This document shows, piece by piece, positions 1-9,588 of a stretch of 64,000 bases of DNA. The DNA is from Ixodes scapularis. Taxonomy: Eukaryota > Arthropoda > Arachnida > Ixodida > Ixodidae. The stretch's first letter is position 1. Every line of letters starts with the position of its first letter. The stretch is taken from contig NW_024609846.1 of NCBI RefSeq assembly GCF_016920785.2, forward strand, positions 85,507,816 to 85,571,815, given 5' to 3'. The notes below the pieces were generated by a model. It was given only the letters and a program-made list of their open reading frames with translations. It searched no databases and was not told the DNA's origin. Made by a program: the position numbers and the translations under genes.

Positions 1-1965
1 GCTCCACGCTTATGAGTCGCGCTTTCTCATACTTGCATTTATGACTAGGATAAATAAAAAAGGTTTGATCAACTCAAGCTTGTTACCAATCAATCCATTC
101 CAATTTCCAATCCAGTTTGAGTAGCCTCAAGCCATTATTATCATCGCCCACAACAAAGTGTTACGACCACAAAGAGGGTGCATGTGCTTCACACGTGTGA
201 CCAATACTCCCGTGGGAAGTTATTATATCCTTATTATTATTATATTATTATTATATTATATTATTATTATTCTATCCTTGTATGGGAAGTTATTATTACT
301 ATCCTATTGTAGCAGACCTACAATAGGATAGTCTAGTCTGGTATACATGGCTTGCACGTGATGTCAAAGCAGTCCTCCTTGCTGGTGATAGGATGCACTG
401 AGAGCTGAGCTGACTCGTTTCCAGTTTGTAGAATAAGTACAGCACCGGTTTCGCGTTTCCAGGGTCATTCATGGGGAAAAAGCCAAAAGCTGCTCGGCAG
501 AGCTCGCTCCTAGTCGGTTTTTTATGTCAACAGATGCATTTAAAGAAACGTTACATCATACAAGCACAAAAATTGGTAGGCAGGAGCCGTGACCCGCCGA
601 TCCTTTTTCACACACTACCTGCTTTGCACGTCTGTAGGAAACGAAACTTTGACCGCCAGTAAAGGAAACGGCCGGAAACGGCACACGACGATTCATGTTT
701 CGTCAGTTTCGTACTCTCTTTCTAACACTTCTCTCGAAATTCGACAGTTCAGCCGGTTGAGTCCATTGAGCTCAGGGTCGGCGACGCATACGGCATACTA
801 CTTGGTGCCTTGAACACCCCGAGTGCGAATCGCGGCTACGTCCACAGATTCCGTGTCCCAGGTACGTCCAATGTATCTTAAGACTCTAGGATCCGGATAC
901 ACTTGACGTATCTTTAGACTTTTGGTTCTGGCTATCTTTACCTTTAGACGCAGCGATAAAACAATAGTTCAGTTTAAAATGTTCCTACACCTATATTGAA
1001 AAATCTGCTTCTACATTGTATGCTTTGCACGTTTAGCTACACATTGCTAAAAGCATTATTGTTCTGCCTACCATACATGCTGAGATATCCCTGCTCAAAA
1101 TTTCTAAGAGTCCAAAATTTCTGTTTTGAAAAAGTGTGGTTTTAGCATCGACTTCAGTGTGATTCCAGCCCCCACAGATATTATAAAGTTATATTATGGC
1201 TCAAATATTAACCTTCAACATAAGAAACTTGGCCGATGGAAAGAAAAGTAGCTGCAATTTTAAAATCACTATTTTGCAAAAACAAATTTCTTTATAGATT
1301 TTTTTAATTAATGTCCCATTGCTTGGGTTTGCCTTTCTGGCTGTAACATCTAGAAACTGCCATCCGAAGCAGATGACGCGAAGTGTTATGCTGTTTGGCC
1401 GCAGCCGCTACATTCATTTGTTTTGTCCCCCCCCCCCCTATTTCTTCCCCACGTCTGCAATCTGATACGTATATGCCCCTCACAATTCTCGAGACGAAGG
1501 CAGCAAAACAATCTTTTACCAAACTGGGTAAGAACCAGAGCATGCTGCAGGTCTAGTTAGACATGTTCCACATGCTATCAGCTGCAGCAGTAACCATTCT
1601 AAAGTGAAAAAAAAACAAAAAAAAACACTTAAACAAAAGCTATTTCGCAGGAGTGTTTGCCGATGGCACGCTCCTTCGACGGAACCCCCCTTTTTCCCAG
1701 AAACTTGTATGTCTGTCTGTCCACGCATTTCTTTGCTAAATTTAGCAATAATTTAATTGGTGCATAAAGGCCTATTATGAAAGCACACGCACAAAAAGAA
1801 AATCTGCAACCATAATCACAAGCAGCCTACAATTAGGTGTTCCAAAGTGAGCAAAGACAAACGAGCAAAAGGACATCCACGGAAAAGACGGGGGTTATCG
1901 AAACGAGAGAGAACATTCTTCAGGGGGATTCGAATCCTCCGCAATGCCTTGCCGCGGCCGCTCAC
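1..1965. other. Presumed GIT intron or downstream sequence
   Basis: No coding exon was recognised here. The stretch holds an ATT/TTA-rich microsatellite, a perfect 14-bp hairpin (299-312 with 318-331), the direct repeat GGGAAGTTATTAT at about 214 and 284, a 12-C run near 1427-1438 and A-rich runs near 1605-1625. The next GIT exon after the ankyrin region would be expected on the minus strand in this direction, but I could not identify it; it may lie beyond the window. Confidence 0.5.
228..275. repeat. ATT-type AT-rich microsatellite
   Basis: Imperfect run of ATT/TTA trinucleotides interspersed with TAT. A simple repeat with no coding potential. Confidence 0.85.
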
Positions 1966-2096
1966 CGAGCGTAGTCCGCTGGCGAGTGGCCCAGGGCGTC
2001 CAGTGCCGTCGGGTCAGCCCCGTACACCAGCAGCAGCTCCACCTGCGAGCTCTGGCCGGCACGCGCAGCCATGTGCAGCGCAGCGCTGCCTTTCTC
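1966..2096 (-). CDS. GIT: GIT-family ArfGAP protein, ankyrin-repeat exon
   Basis: GIT proteins are Arf GTPase-activating scaffolds that bind PIX and paxillin at focal adhesions and synapses. This 131-bp minus-strand exon follows a good acceptor (TCTCTTTGCAG) and ends at CG before GTGAGCG. It reads from phase 0 into phase 2. The product contains EKGSAALHMAARAGQ, then ELLLVYGADP and HSPADYAR, which match the second and third ankyrin repeats of GIT1/GIT2 and Drosophila Git (EKG-x-PLH-x-A-x-K-x-GQ, VYGAD, DYAR). The preceding exon at 4293-4379 ends at the residue just before the E of EKG, so the two exons join in frame at a position conserved in the family. The neighbouring plus-strand open frames are antisense shadows. 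Seen: exon, splice sites and motif continuity. Inferred: assignment to GIT rather than another ankyrin protein, which is strong because the motif order is characteristic. Confidence 0.85.
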
Positions 2097-3029
2097 CTGC
2101 AAAGAGATGTCGGCGTCGGCTCCTTGCCAGAGACCTCCGCGCATCGGTTGCCGCCAAACTGCCCCCTTCAAAGATCCCGTCCTTAGTATAAAGGCTCATC
2201 AACACACTTTCGTTTGCTTACAACCGGATTTTTCGTATCTCTAACGACGAGAGAATGCGGTGGCACGCTGACGCCATATATGACGTGAACCTGGAGCTGC
2301 ATTTCACTAGAGCAGAGGGTTTGGCGGTGTTTGCAATGTCAGATTGTACACACTATCTACAGGAAGAGGTTACTTATAAAAATGTCAAGGTTTTGGTGCT
2401 AAGAAAAGAATGACACGCAAAAATAAATAGGAAATATATGGAAATGCCAAGTATTCCGAGGCTACACGATAGATGGTGCCTGTTCTCTCATCATAAGGAT
2501 TCCAAAAGGTTTACAAGCACTCGGTAGTAAGCAGTTGCAAGTGCCAGCCTTAAGTGGCTTGCCACAAACCACGGCTACAATAAAAACAAAAGAGTCAAAT
2601 AACCTTGTCACATTATGTTAGACAGCCAGGGCGGAACGAAACGTACGGTACCTTTTTTGTGCTGCATATATGGAGTGAAACATGACATGAACGAGCTATC
2701 GCCGGTATGTTGCTTGTTTTTCTCACAAATGAGCTATCGACAAAATTGCTAGTGTGGTGGAATGCGCTAATCTATGACATACGCGTATGCGGCAAAATTG
2801 GGCTTTCGTCAATAGGAAGTTTGATAAAAATTATGGAAAAAGGCCAAGGTCCTGTTTGTGTTAACAGTGTCACACAATGCACGCAGATGATGAGCAACTT
2901 GCGCCAATGATAAGTGACACCAAGAAATATAGGGCGTTGGTGTATGACAAGCCCAGGTGGAAGCGTCGTTACAGTGAAATGTTAGTTTGTGTATCAGGGA
3001 AGAACAATATCAGCTCACTTGTCGAACAC
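2097..3029. other. GIT intron, unique-looking sequence
   Basis: Between two GIT exons. AT-rich, without recognisable exons or transposon domains. The 67-codon open frame at 2707-2910 has no family resemblance and no splice context, and is treated as chance. Confidence 0.5.
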
Positions 3030-3464
3030 TTAAAGGGATGCTGAACCGAAATTCGGATTTCACAAAATAAGTTTGCAGAAGTGTTCAACACGACGCCATA
3101 AATGACGAAACATCACTCATTTTAGCCACATCTCGAGCGGGCGGCCGTATTTCTGGAAAATAAAGAAGCGAGTGAGGGAGAAAGTTGACGTCATCTTATC
3201 GCAGTAAAGTTGAAAAGGAGGAGAAATGACCTCGCTCCCTTTCCTCTCCGCGCCCTCACGGAGTCAAAGCGAAAAGAAGAGGAAATGAGAATCGCGAGAT
3301 CACACGTCTTTTCGGCCTTGTGCAAGCGCCGCTCTTCTTTTACAAAAATACGACGATCTGTTAGAGACCTCCCTTTGTGAGCGACGTTTTGAGATTTGCA
3401 GCATCCAGCCTATCGATTCTGCGTCGTTTTCTGAAATTCGATTTTCGATTCAGCATCCCTTTAA
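3030..3464. mobile_element. TTAA-flanked MITE (AGGGATGCTGAA ends)
   Basis: Left edge TTAA followed by AGGGATGCTGAA; right edge TTCAGCATCCCT followed by TTAA. The inverted termini continue imperfectly for about 30 bp (GAAATTCGGATTTC against GAAATTCGATTTTCG). The 427-bp interior is non-coding. TTAA duplications are typical of piggyBac and Kolobok transposons. Its ends resemble the AGGG-type ends of the elements at 6961 and 47183, the latter carrying a THAP-like domain, so a Kolobok-type origin is inferred. Confidence 0.8.
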
Positions 3465-3628
3465 TGTATCCTCATTTAAGACGGCAATAAAGCTGAAGAA
3501 AAGGCGGGTAGCACTATAATTTCAAACATACCTAAAATTCACATTTTAGTGCAACAGAAGTCACCCTAAAGGAGATTCTAAGGATGTAGAAAAAATCGTA
3601 AGGGCGCAGGCGAGTTGGTGAATATTAA

Positions 3629-3759
3629 CCATGTTGAATTAACCTGAGACTGGGGTAAAGAAAAAGTTAGCTGAGTTAGAGACGTCCTCTCTATTTTCAG
3701 TCCCTTCTACGTTTTGATGTTTCTTCTCTACCCCAATCTCAGGTTAATTCAACATGGTC
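3629..3759. repeat. Short foldback repeat, ~39-bp arms
   Basis: Arms at about 3629-3667 and 3721-3759 are near-perfect reverse complements (core CATGTTGAATTAACCTGAGA on the left), separated by about 53 bp. It lies in the GIT intron. No coding content; a small MITE or hairpin repeat. Confidence 0.8.
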
Positions 3760-4292
3760 TAAGGATGTGCTCGTTTTAATCAGATGAAGCAGGAACTTTT
3801 AAATTTCAACAGGTTGGTATACAGTTTGGCATTACTGGAAGGTGCAGTAGGCTCAGTAGGCTCAGATAAACTGGCCTCCCGCAAAGCGGCAAGCGACGCT
3901 TTTTCAAAAGACTCGGATGGCTTCTACGGTAACCCAAGGAAACTTCGTCTTGCGAGGCACCGGCCATGGCTTCGAGACTTGCAGTTTTCTGGTGCCGCCT
4001 TCGACCACCTTTGGGATCTGTCTCAACCCTTTTCAAAGTGGTGGAACTTTCTTTTTTAAACGCCACCACGTTTAAAAAATAAAAATATTGGAAGAGTTAT
4101 TAGCAATGACATCGGTTCCACGCACAGTCGTCATCACAGCTATTAGTGGTAAAGCAGGATCACCACGACACCCGCCCTCACAGGATGTGGCGTTCCCCTT
4201 AACAGCCGCACCCTGCGAGAAATCGTGTACAGTGGCAACTAGGGTAGCCGAGTGGCGACCATCTTTCCTGCGTCACAAGGGAGTGTCCTCAC

Positions 4293-4379
4293 GGGATGCA
4301 GCATCCCAGGCTGTGCCCCTTGCGCCAGCAGCCGCAGGCTCGTCTCCAGGTTGGCCGTCCGCACACTCGAGTGGAGTTG
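4293..4379 (-). CDS. GIT: GIT-family ArfGAP protein, first ankyrin exon
   Basis: A minus-strand exon encoding QLHSSVRTANLETSLRLL and then AQGAQPGMLHP, followed by the donor GTGAGG. GIT proteins carry the hallmark QLHSSVRT-x-NLET at the start of their ankyrin region, directly after the ArfGAP zinc finger, so recognition is strong. With the acceptor CTCTCGCAG before CAACTC the exon is 87 bp, exactly 29 codons, phase 0 to phase 0, and it joins in frame with the exon at 1966-2096. An alternative acceptor (CCAAACAG) would extend it to 4413 and add a residue stretch including HLSQ, which also resembles the LSKQ of vertebrate GIT; I cannot decide between them. The ArfGAP domain expected upstream (higher coordinates) was not found before the assembly gap at 5168. 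Confidence 0.83.
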
Positions 4380-4413
4380 CTGCGAGAGATGCCGGGCCAA
4401 TTGTGACATGCGG

Positions 4414-5167
4414 CTGTTTGGCATGGAGACGGTGCTAACCCATTTATCATTAGGGTGCCCAGACACGTCTCAGACTGTTCCGTTTGCTGCATCTTCTACG
4501 GGACACCAACAAAGCTGCGTAATGCTGCTGTTTGACGCAATACTGACGGTGGCACGGCAGGAGACGCCAATGTGGTACGTAGATGCCTCCTCTGCAGCTG
4601 CTCGCTCTGCAAATGCCCGGCTGGCAGAAGCTCCAGTAGCCGCGAGTCAAGACGCCAAAATGCCAGAGATGCCCGCATCTGCTCTTCTCCATTGCCAGCG
4701 CTTTTAACGATCGACTGCCAGTACCGCGAAAATCCATAGCGTTTCCCAACGGCTCTTGTCACGTGCTTCGTTTCCAATTTCGGGACGCTCTGACACATGG
4801 CCGGTAGAGGGAGCTAGATACACCAGTAAGAGACACGTTCTGGGCCTGAGAGTCAAGCCTTTCGGTGGTTGGCACTCATTTCCACCCGCTCTAGTTTGAG
4901 AACCAATATTTGTCACAAACATCAGTGGAAAAATATTTGCAGTGCATTGAGCTCTCAAGGAAGCTGGAAACGCTGCACACTCTAAGAAAGGCCTCTTGGT
5001 TCTCACATTTGCATTTGAGAGCCAAAGAGTGTACTCTGATCTCTGGTGACCACTTAAAATGAGAAAATATACCGCAGGTTATGGAACACACTGGCCCTTC
5101 AACAGCCTATAATTTTATGCCTAAATTGCAGGTTTCGCAGCATTTTCAAGACCAAATCTACACAACA
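4414..5167. other. Sequence between GIT exon and assembly gap
   Basis: No ArfGAP CxxC-x16-CxxC motif was found on the minus strand, and no UBA1 exon on the plus strand. Overlapping open frames at 4450-4800 on both strands show no recognisable domain. The 5' exons of GIT and UBA1 should both lie in or beyond this stretch. Confidence 0.5.
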
Positions 5168-5267
5168 NNNNNNNNNNNNNNNNNNNNNNNNNNNNNNNNN
5201 NNNNNNNNNNNNNNNNNNNNNNNNNNNNNNNNNNNNNNNNNNNNNNNNNNNNNNNNNNNNNNNNNNN
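5168..5267. other. Assembly gap, exactly 100 N
   Basis: One hundred N characters. This is the usual placeholder length for a scaffold join of unknown size. It sits between two divergently oriented genes that both lack their 5' exons. Confidence 0.99.
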
Positions 5268-5596
5268 GTTTGCGGGACCCGAAATGCTATTGGAAGGAGA
5301 AGACTCGCACTGAGGGTGGAGCTTCTGGCATGTTTGAAATTCGTATCGCAAATGTAAATAGGCGTGTAATAAAATTTTTCTGGTGGTGATAATATATAAT
5401 CTGAGCAATCTGCTACTTAGAGCGGACCATTCAGAAAACTTGTGTGAAGGTCTCGGTAGCCTCGGAAAATATTTCTTGTAGCCAATACCAGGGTTATTCA
5501 ATGCTTTTGCAAATGTATGGTGCAATGGGTGAAAAAAAAAATGAGAGGAAAGAGGCATGGCATTGAAGATGGCATTTTCTGGCTGGTGTGTTGCAG

Positions 5597-5694
5597 GACC
5601 CTACACATTCAGCGTTGGGGACACGTCCAACTTTTCGGATTATGTCAGGGGTGGAGTGGCCACGCAGGTCAAAATGCCCAAGGACATCAAGTTT
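5597..5694 (+). CDS. UBA1: Ubiquitin-activating enzyme E1 (UBA1), internal exon
   Basis: UBA1 activates ubiquitin with ATP and passes it to E2 enzymes. The exon follows acceptor TGTGTTGCAG and ends before donor GTAAGT. With one base from the preceding exon it reads GPYTFSVGDTSNFSDYVRGG and then VATQVKMPKDIKF. Animal UBA1 has the same GPYTFSI-x-DTS-x-FS-x-Y-x-RGG and a QVK-x-PK motif, close to human residues 275-310, in the region linking the first catalytic-cysteine half-domain to the four-helix bundle. It ends in phase 0 and continues in frame into the exon at 6663. Seen: splice sites and motif. Known: the family motif. Not seen: any upstream exon, which would be before the N gap. Confidence 0.9.
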
Positions 5695-5813
5695 GTAAGT
5701 GACCTTTTCCGGCCCTACATTTGTCGACGCACTACGTATTTGGTCTCTGTTCGTGCGTAGAGTACTACAACTTCCCATACTTTGTAATTGCTTGTGGTGA
5801 TGTTGAATCGGTG

Positions 5814-6005
5814 TACAGTGTAAGCTCATTATAACAGACCTGGCTACAACAGACATTTGGATATAACATACCGATTTGTGAAATTTGGTTGGTTTTCCTC
5901 TATGCGTGAGTGACTCAACTTCGTATCTGCAGACAACATGCTCCTTTTACAACAGACCGAAATCTTGGTCAAAATCAAGGTCTGTTATAACGGGCTTAGA
6001 CTGTA
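5814..6005. mobile_element. TA-flanked pogo/Tigger-like MITE in UBA1 intron
   Basis: A 188-bp element with about 27-bp inverted ends. Left TA-CAGTGTAAGCTCATTATAA and right TTATAACGGGCTTAGACTG-TA are reverse complements with three or four mismatches, and each is flanked by TA. CAGT ends, a GTTATAAC core and a TA duplication fit the Tc1/mariner superfamily, pogo/Tigger branch. No transposase is encoded. Confidence 0.82.
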
Positions 6006-6353
6006 CTGATGCTAACCTTTGTATGTAGCTTGTTGACACAATGTTGAGGGAGTGACGCCCCGCGAGGGCTTAAATTGTTGGGTTCTCGACGTCAATCATG
6101 TGCAGTCAAATCTTTGAAAAATATATACAGTAATGAATGCAAGTTGCATTCTAAGCTGCACACTTTTGGTTGTCGTAAAGATGTGTTAAGGGGCATGGTG
6201 TAAACATTGAATGGAGCAGGCAACTGGTAAAGACGTTGCTATGACGGAGCTAGCGTGTGTCGCATGTTGCATTCCGGTTATCCGAATCTTAACGCTTCCT
6301 ACTACAGTGGAATCTTGTTATTTTCCCCTCCTCCTCCCTCTCCTGCCTCCTGC

Positions 6354-6512
6354 GCGGTGCATTATGGAAAACTTCCTATAATGCAACGCGCGCATCACCG
6401 CAATGCATTACGAGATGTTTCCCATAATGCACCGCACGGTTACATTGACGTCGACGCCGCTCAAGCCGGAAACGGGCACCTACAAAGAGCTGCGCTCTAA
6501 GAGAGAAAACAG
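6354..6512. repeat. Dispersed palindromic repeat, copy 1
   Basis: Begins GCGGTGCATTATGGAAAACT and contains a second CCCATAATGCACCG half, giving an imperfect palindrome. It then has GACGCCGCTCAAGCCGGAAA and AGAGCTGCGCTCTAA. The same string order recurs at 61857-62040, so this is a dispersed family. It lies within the UBA1 intron between the two recognised exons. Class unknown. Confidence 0.75.
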
Positions 6513-6662
6513 GATTTTTGCACATACGAATTGAAAAGAAACTATGAACTGAAACTTCGTTGAATTGGGTAGCAAAAAAAACAATGCCAGAGTTCCTCAG
6601 TGTCTAAATGTTCGGCTTAACGTGGAGTAGCTTCACGAACAAGTTACACACATTCGTTGCAG

Positions 6663-6809
6663 AAACCCCTGGAGGTGTCCCTGGAAGCCCCGGAGTTTGT
6701 CATGTCGGACTTTGGCAAGATGGAGCGCCCGGCACAGTTCCACCTAGGGTTCCAGGCGCTGCACGCTTTCCGGGAGAAGCACGGGCGGCTCCCCGGCCCC
6801 TGGAACAAG
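6663..6809 (+). CDS. UBA1: Ubiquitin-activating enzyme E1 (UBA1), internal exon
   Basis: A 147-bp exon (49 codons, phase 0 on both sides) between acceptor CATTCGTTGCAG and donor GTCGGT. It encodes KPLEVSLEAPEFVMSDFGKM and then ERPAQFHLGFQALHAF. In animal UBA1 the matching segment reads EPDFV-x-x-DF-x-K-x-x-RPAQ-x-H-x-GFQALH. It is the direct continuation of the exon at 5597-5694 and covers roughly human residues 311-360. A complete enzyme needs about 700 more residues, including the YDRQ motif, the catalytic cysteine and the ubiquitin-fold domain. I found none of them between here and 30 kb, so the gene is fragmentary in this window. Confidence 0.9.
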
Positions 6810-6886
6810 GTCGGTGTCCTGTTCTTGTAATCTCTGTCCGACATCTCGCGAGCCCGTCCAACCTAGAGCCACTGAATCGGCAAAGC

Positions 6887-6960
6887 TTAAAGGGGCCCTA
6901 CAAGGCCTTTTTGACAGGTTTTTAATTTGCACCAAACCTGAGTACACTGAACGCAGTAAC
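6887..6960. repeat. Possible solo end of a TTAA-type element
   Basis: TTAA followed by AGGGGCCCTACAAGGCC resembles the AGGG-type ends of the TTAA elements in this window. No matching right end was found, so this may be the edge of an element interrupted by the MITE at 6961. Confidence 0.4.
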
Positions 6961-7606
6961 TTAAAGGGATACTACAACGAAATTTTGGCGCTCATTTTTT
7001 GGTCTATATGTGTTCAAAAAAGCACCATCAAATCGAACATACCAATATCTCTTTAAAAAAGTCACGAAAAGGAATTTTAAAACGAATTAAACGATTAGCA
7101 AAGAGCACCTGGTGGATGTCGCTAACGCCTCGCTTGTAATGCCCGTCTAGCAACCTTGGCAGCTAGTGACGGAGGTTGTCTCGAATCCGGCCACGACGAG
7201 AGAAGAGGGGCAGGAGGAACTCCCCTCTTCCCGAGAATGCCTTTTGTGTGTCGCAGAAGTCTCTATTGTCCCCCTACAAGATTATAGAAGATTAAACCGT
7301 CACTCAAAATTTGTACAAAAGCAGCCGCTTCGGTGGCTGGAACGACTAGGCCATCCTCTCGACGTCAGCCTCGCCGTAGCTTTGGTAGTCTTGAGACGAC
7401 CTACGTCACGATTGCGTTGGATGTCACGTGGTCTCCGCTGGGCCTTCTCCGAGCGCTTGCCAAAGTGGGCCGTTTATAACGAAAAATACAGCCACCAGGC
7501 TCAAAATACAAACGTGCGATTGTCATTTACGGATAATGTGGATCATATTGAACCTATTTTTGAACACGACAAAAATATTTCAAATTTCGTTGAAGTATCC
7601 CTTTAA
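6961..7606. mobile_element. TTAA-flanked MITE related to the THAP element at 47 kb
   Basis: TTAA-AGGGATACTACAACGAAATT at the left and AATTTCGTTGAAGTATCCCT-TTAA at the right; 638 bp between the duplications. Shared internal strings with 47183-48296 include GCGCTCATTTT near the left end, GCACCTGGTGGATG, and TCAAAATACAAACGTG near the right end. It therefore looks like an internally deleted relative of that larger THAP-coding element. The open frames inside have no domain of their own. Confidence 0.83.
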
Positions 7607-8453
7607 TGAAACTTTCTCAAATTTCGCTTTATTTTGAAAGTTATAAACAAATTAGAACTACAAAAACAAGCAAAAAATAACCTCCTTCATGACGTCGTAG
7701 GTCCTGGCTTCAAGTGGCCGTGAACTAGAGGAGGGGTAGTGAGCTCATCGAGCGCTCACGGCTGCCGCACTCAGTGTCGATGGCTCGAGAGGGCGCCACT
7801 AAAGCATGTGTTGGATAGGCTATATGAAGCGGGCGACCAGGGCGGCTCGCATTGCATTTGCTGCGCGATTAAAGACTAATTCGGCTTTACCACTTCATTG
7901 GCCACAAATGGCAGCAAACACTAGGTAAAGATCAGTTCAGAATGGAAGCCACTTCGCACTGCCATGCCGCCATACGGCCAAATCGCCAGCCAAGCCCGCA
8001 CCGAAGGCGCTCGGAACCGGTCGGATCCTCGAGCCGGTATACGACTGCAGCGCCGCCGCATACATCGGGGACCTTTCTACGCTCCGCGTTTGTCGGCGCC
8101 TCATCCCACTAGCCCTTTCTAGTATGCGCCGTTCTTTCCACCGCTTGGTGACGGGTATGTCGACGGAACATTTCTTGTTTCCGTACTTTATAAACTACAT
8201 TTGTTTCTTTTCTGATCTAAAATACTGAACAAAAACTACCTTTATACGTGATTGAAACGGTTCGCAACATTTATATTTTGTGTCTCGACTAAAATAAAAG
8301 CTTTTAGCAGCTCTGACCAGTAGTAAGGCCAGGACCAAAGACGTCTCACATCGCGTGCGCTCGGCAACGCGGGTCGCCCTCGTAGGTGGAGGAGGTTTCC
8401 GTGTCTTCCGGTTAAATTATGACGCACTGATATTTAGTTACTCTCTCCGTACC
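7607..8453. other. No gene recognised (UBA1 3' flank or intron)
   Basis: A mixed-composition stretch with no exon or transposase domain. It is moderately GC-rich at 7700-8150 and AT-rich at 8150-8300, ending at the 5' truncation of the LINE that follows. Confidence 0.45.
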
Positions 8454-8454
8454 C

Positions 8455-9180
8455 GCTGGCTTACCGCCCGAAAGCCACGCATGCGAGCCGAAGTGCGCAC
8501 TTTGCGGTAAGGGGCACCCCACGGGCGACAAGAAGTGTCATCAAAGATTCCAGACCCCGTACCTGCTCCGACGACGGCAGTGGGAAAAGAAGCTCCGACA
8601 AGATGAAACAGACCGACGACGGAGAAGCTCCAAGGGACGACAATCGCACAGCAAAGAGCGAGAACGCGAAAGAAGCCCGTCAGCGACGGGGAGGAAGAGA
8701 TCCGAGTCCTTCCCCCGTCTGCCCGGCAGTGGAAACCACAAGTCGAGGGCCGAGAGCCGCGAAGACCCGCGAATCTCGAGACAAGACATTCACACCCCGC
8801 AGGGACCAGAGCCAGGCGAGCAGACCAACCGGAGCCCGGGATATAGGTCGCAAACCCGGGGAGGACCAGGCCAACGACTACCGCTGTGACGGCGGCCCTG
8901 CAAGGCTCCCGAAAGAACAGGTAAGCTGGGCTAGCACGGTCTCCCGAAAAGCTAATATTAGACAGATAGGGATACTCGCCCTCACCCCAAAACAAAACGA
9001 GCAATCCGAACTTGCACGCATTCGGCAGCTTTTAGAATTAGTCATGCAAGAGAAGAGGGAGCTAAAAAGGGAAGTAGCAACACTAAACAGAGAAAAAGAG
9101 GCCGCACCCGCGGCCCCCGAGATCACAAGCGCTAACGCGCAAGCATCCAAACCCAGGGAAGAAGAGACACCTAGAAGTGA

Positions 9181-9215
<35 letters not shown>

Positions 9216-9588
9216 AGAACACAACCACAGCTTAGGCGAAGACGCAAACCCTCCGCGCAAACGAGGAAAGGAGGAGCGCGAGCCGATTACACTGAAAGAA
9301 ACAGTCGAGAGAAAACTAGAGAATTTCGGCAAGGCCATCAGGACCGAGATGAAGGCGGCCAGAGCAGAAGCTATAGGGGCGATGCAAGAAGTACTAAACC
9401 GCCCCGTGGCAGGTATGAGCGACAGGTTTAGCCAGATAGAAGCAACAGTAAGCCAGATGAGCAGCGAAATGAGCCAAATGGAAGCAGCCATGATGAAAAA
9501 GAAATTGAAGCATAGCAAACCCTATGACAGACACAGCTCAAAAGATACACTCAGACCCGATGATCATGCCGTCGCAGACAACAACTAA
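8455..9588 (+). pseudogene. LINE ORF1 (gag-like), frameshifted
   Basis: ORF1 proteins bind LINE RNA. The 5' part (frame of 8494) holds the zinc knuckle CALCGKGHPTGDKKC followed by a basic RRRQWEKK stretch and an RS-rich region, and runs into TGA at 8887-8889. The middle part continues in the next frame (about 8880-9184; KEQVSWASTVSR, then a coiled-coil-like ARIRQLLELVMQEKRELKRE). After the 30-C tract the reading moves to another frame (KETVERKLENFGKAIR, then helical MSDRFSQIEATVSQ) and stops at 9586-9588. The N-terminal region is missing, so the copy is 5'-truncated. The frame changes are read from residue content; their exact positions are uncertain, except that the second coincides with the C run. 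Confidence 0.75.
9185..9214. repeat. Homopolymer of 30 C inside LINE ORF1
   Basis: An uninterrupted run of 30 cytosines, giving polyproline in one frame and polyglycine on the other strand. The coding frame of the LINE ORF1 switches across it. The length may be a sequencing or assembly estimate. Confidence 0.95.

Noticed and set aside
4252..4707. 151-codon plus-strand frame over the GIT exon
   Set aside because: Opposite strand of the GIT ankyrin exon; no domain.
8438..9004. 188-codon minus-strand open frame
   Set aside because: Antisense shadow of LINE ORF1, whose zinc knuckle and coiled coil read on the plus strand.
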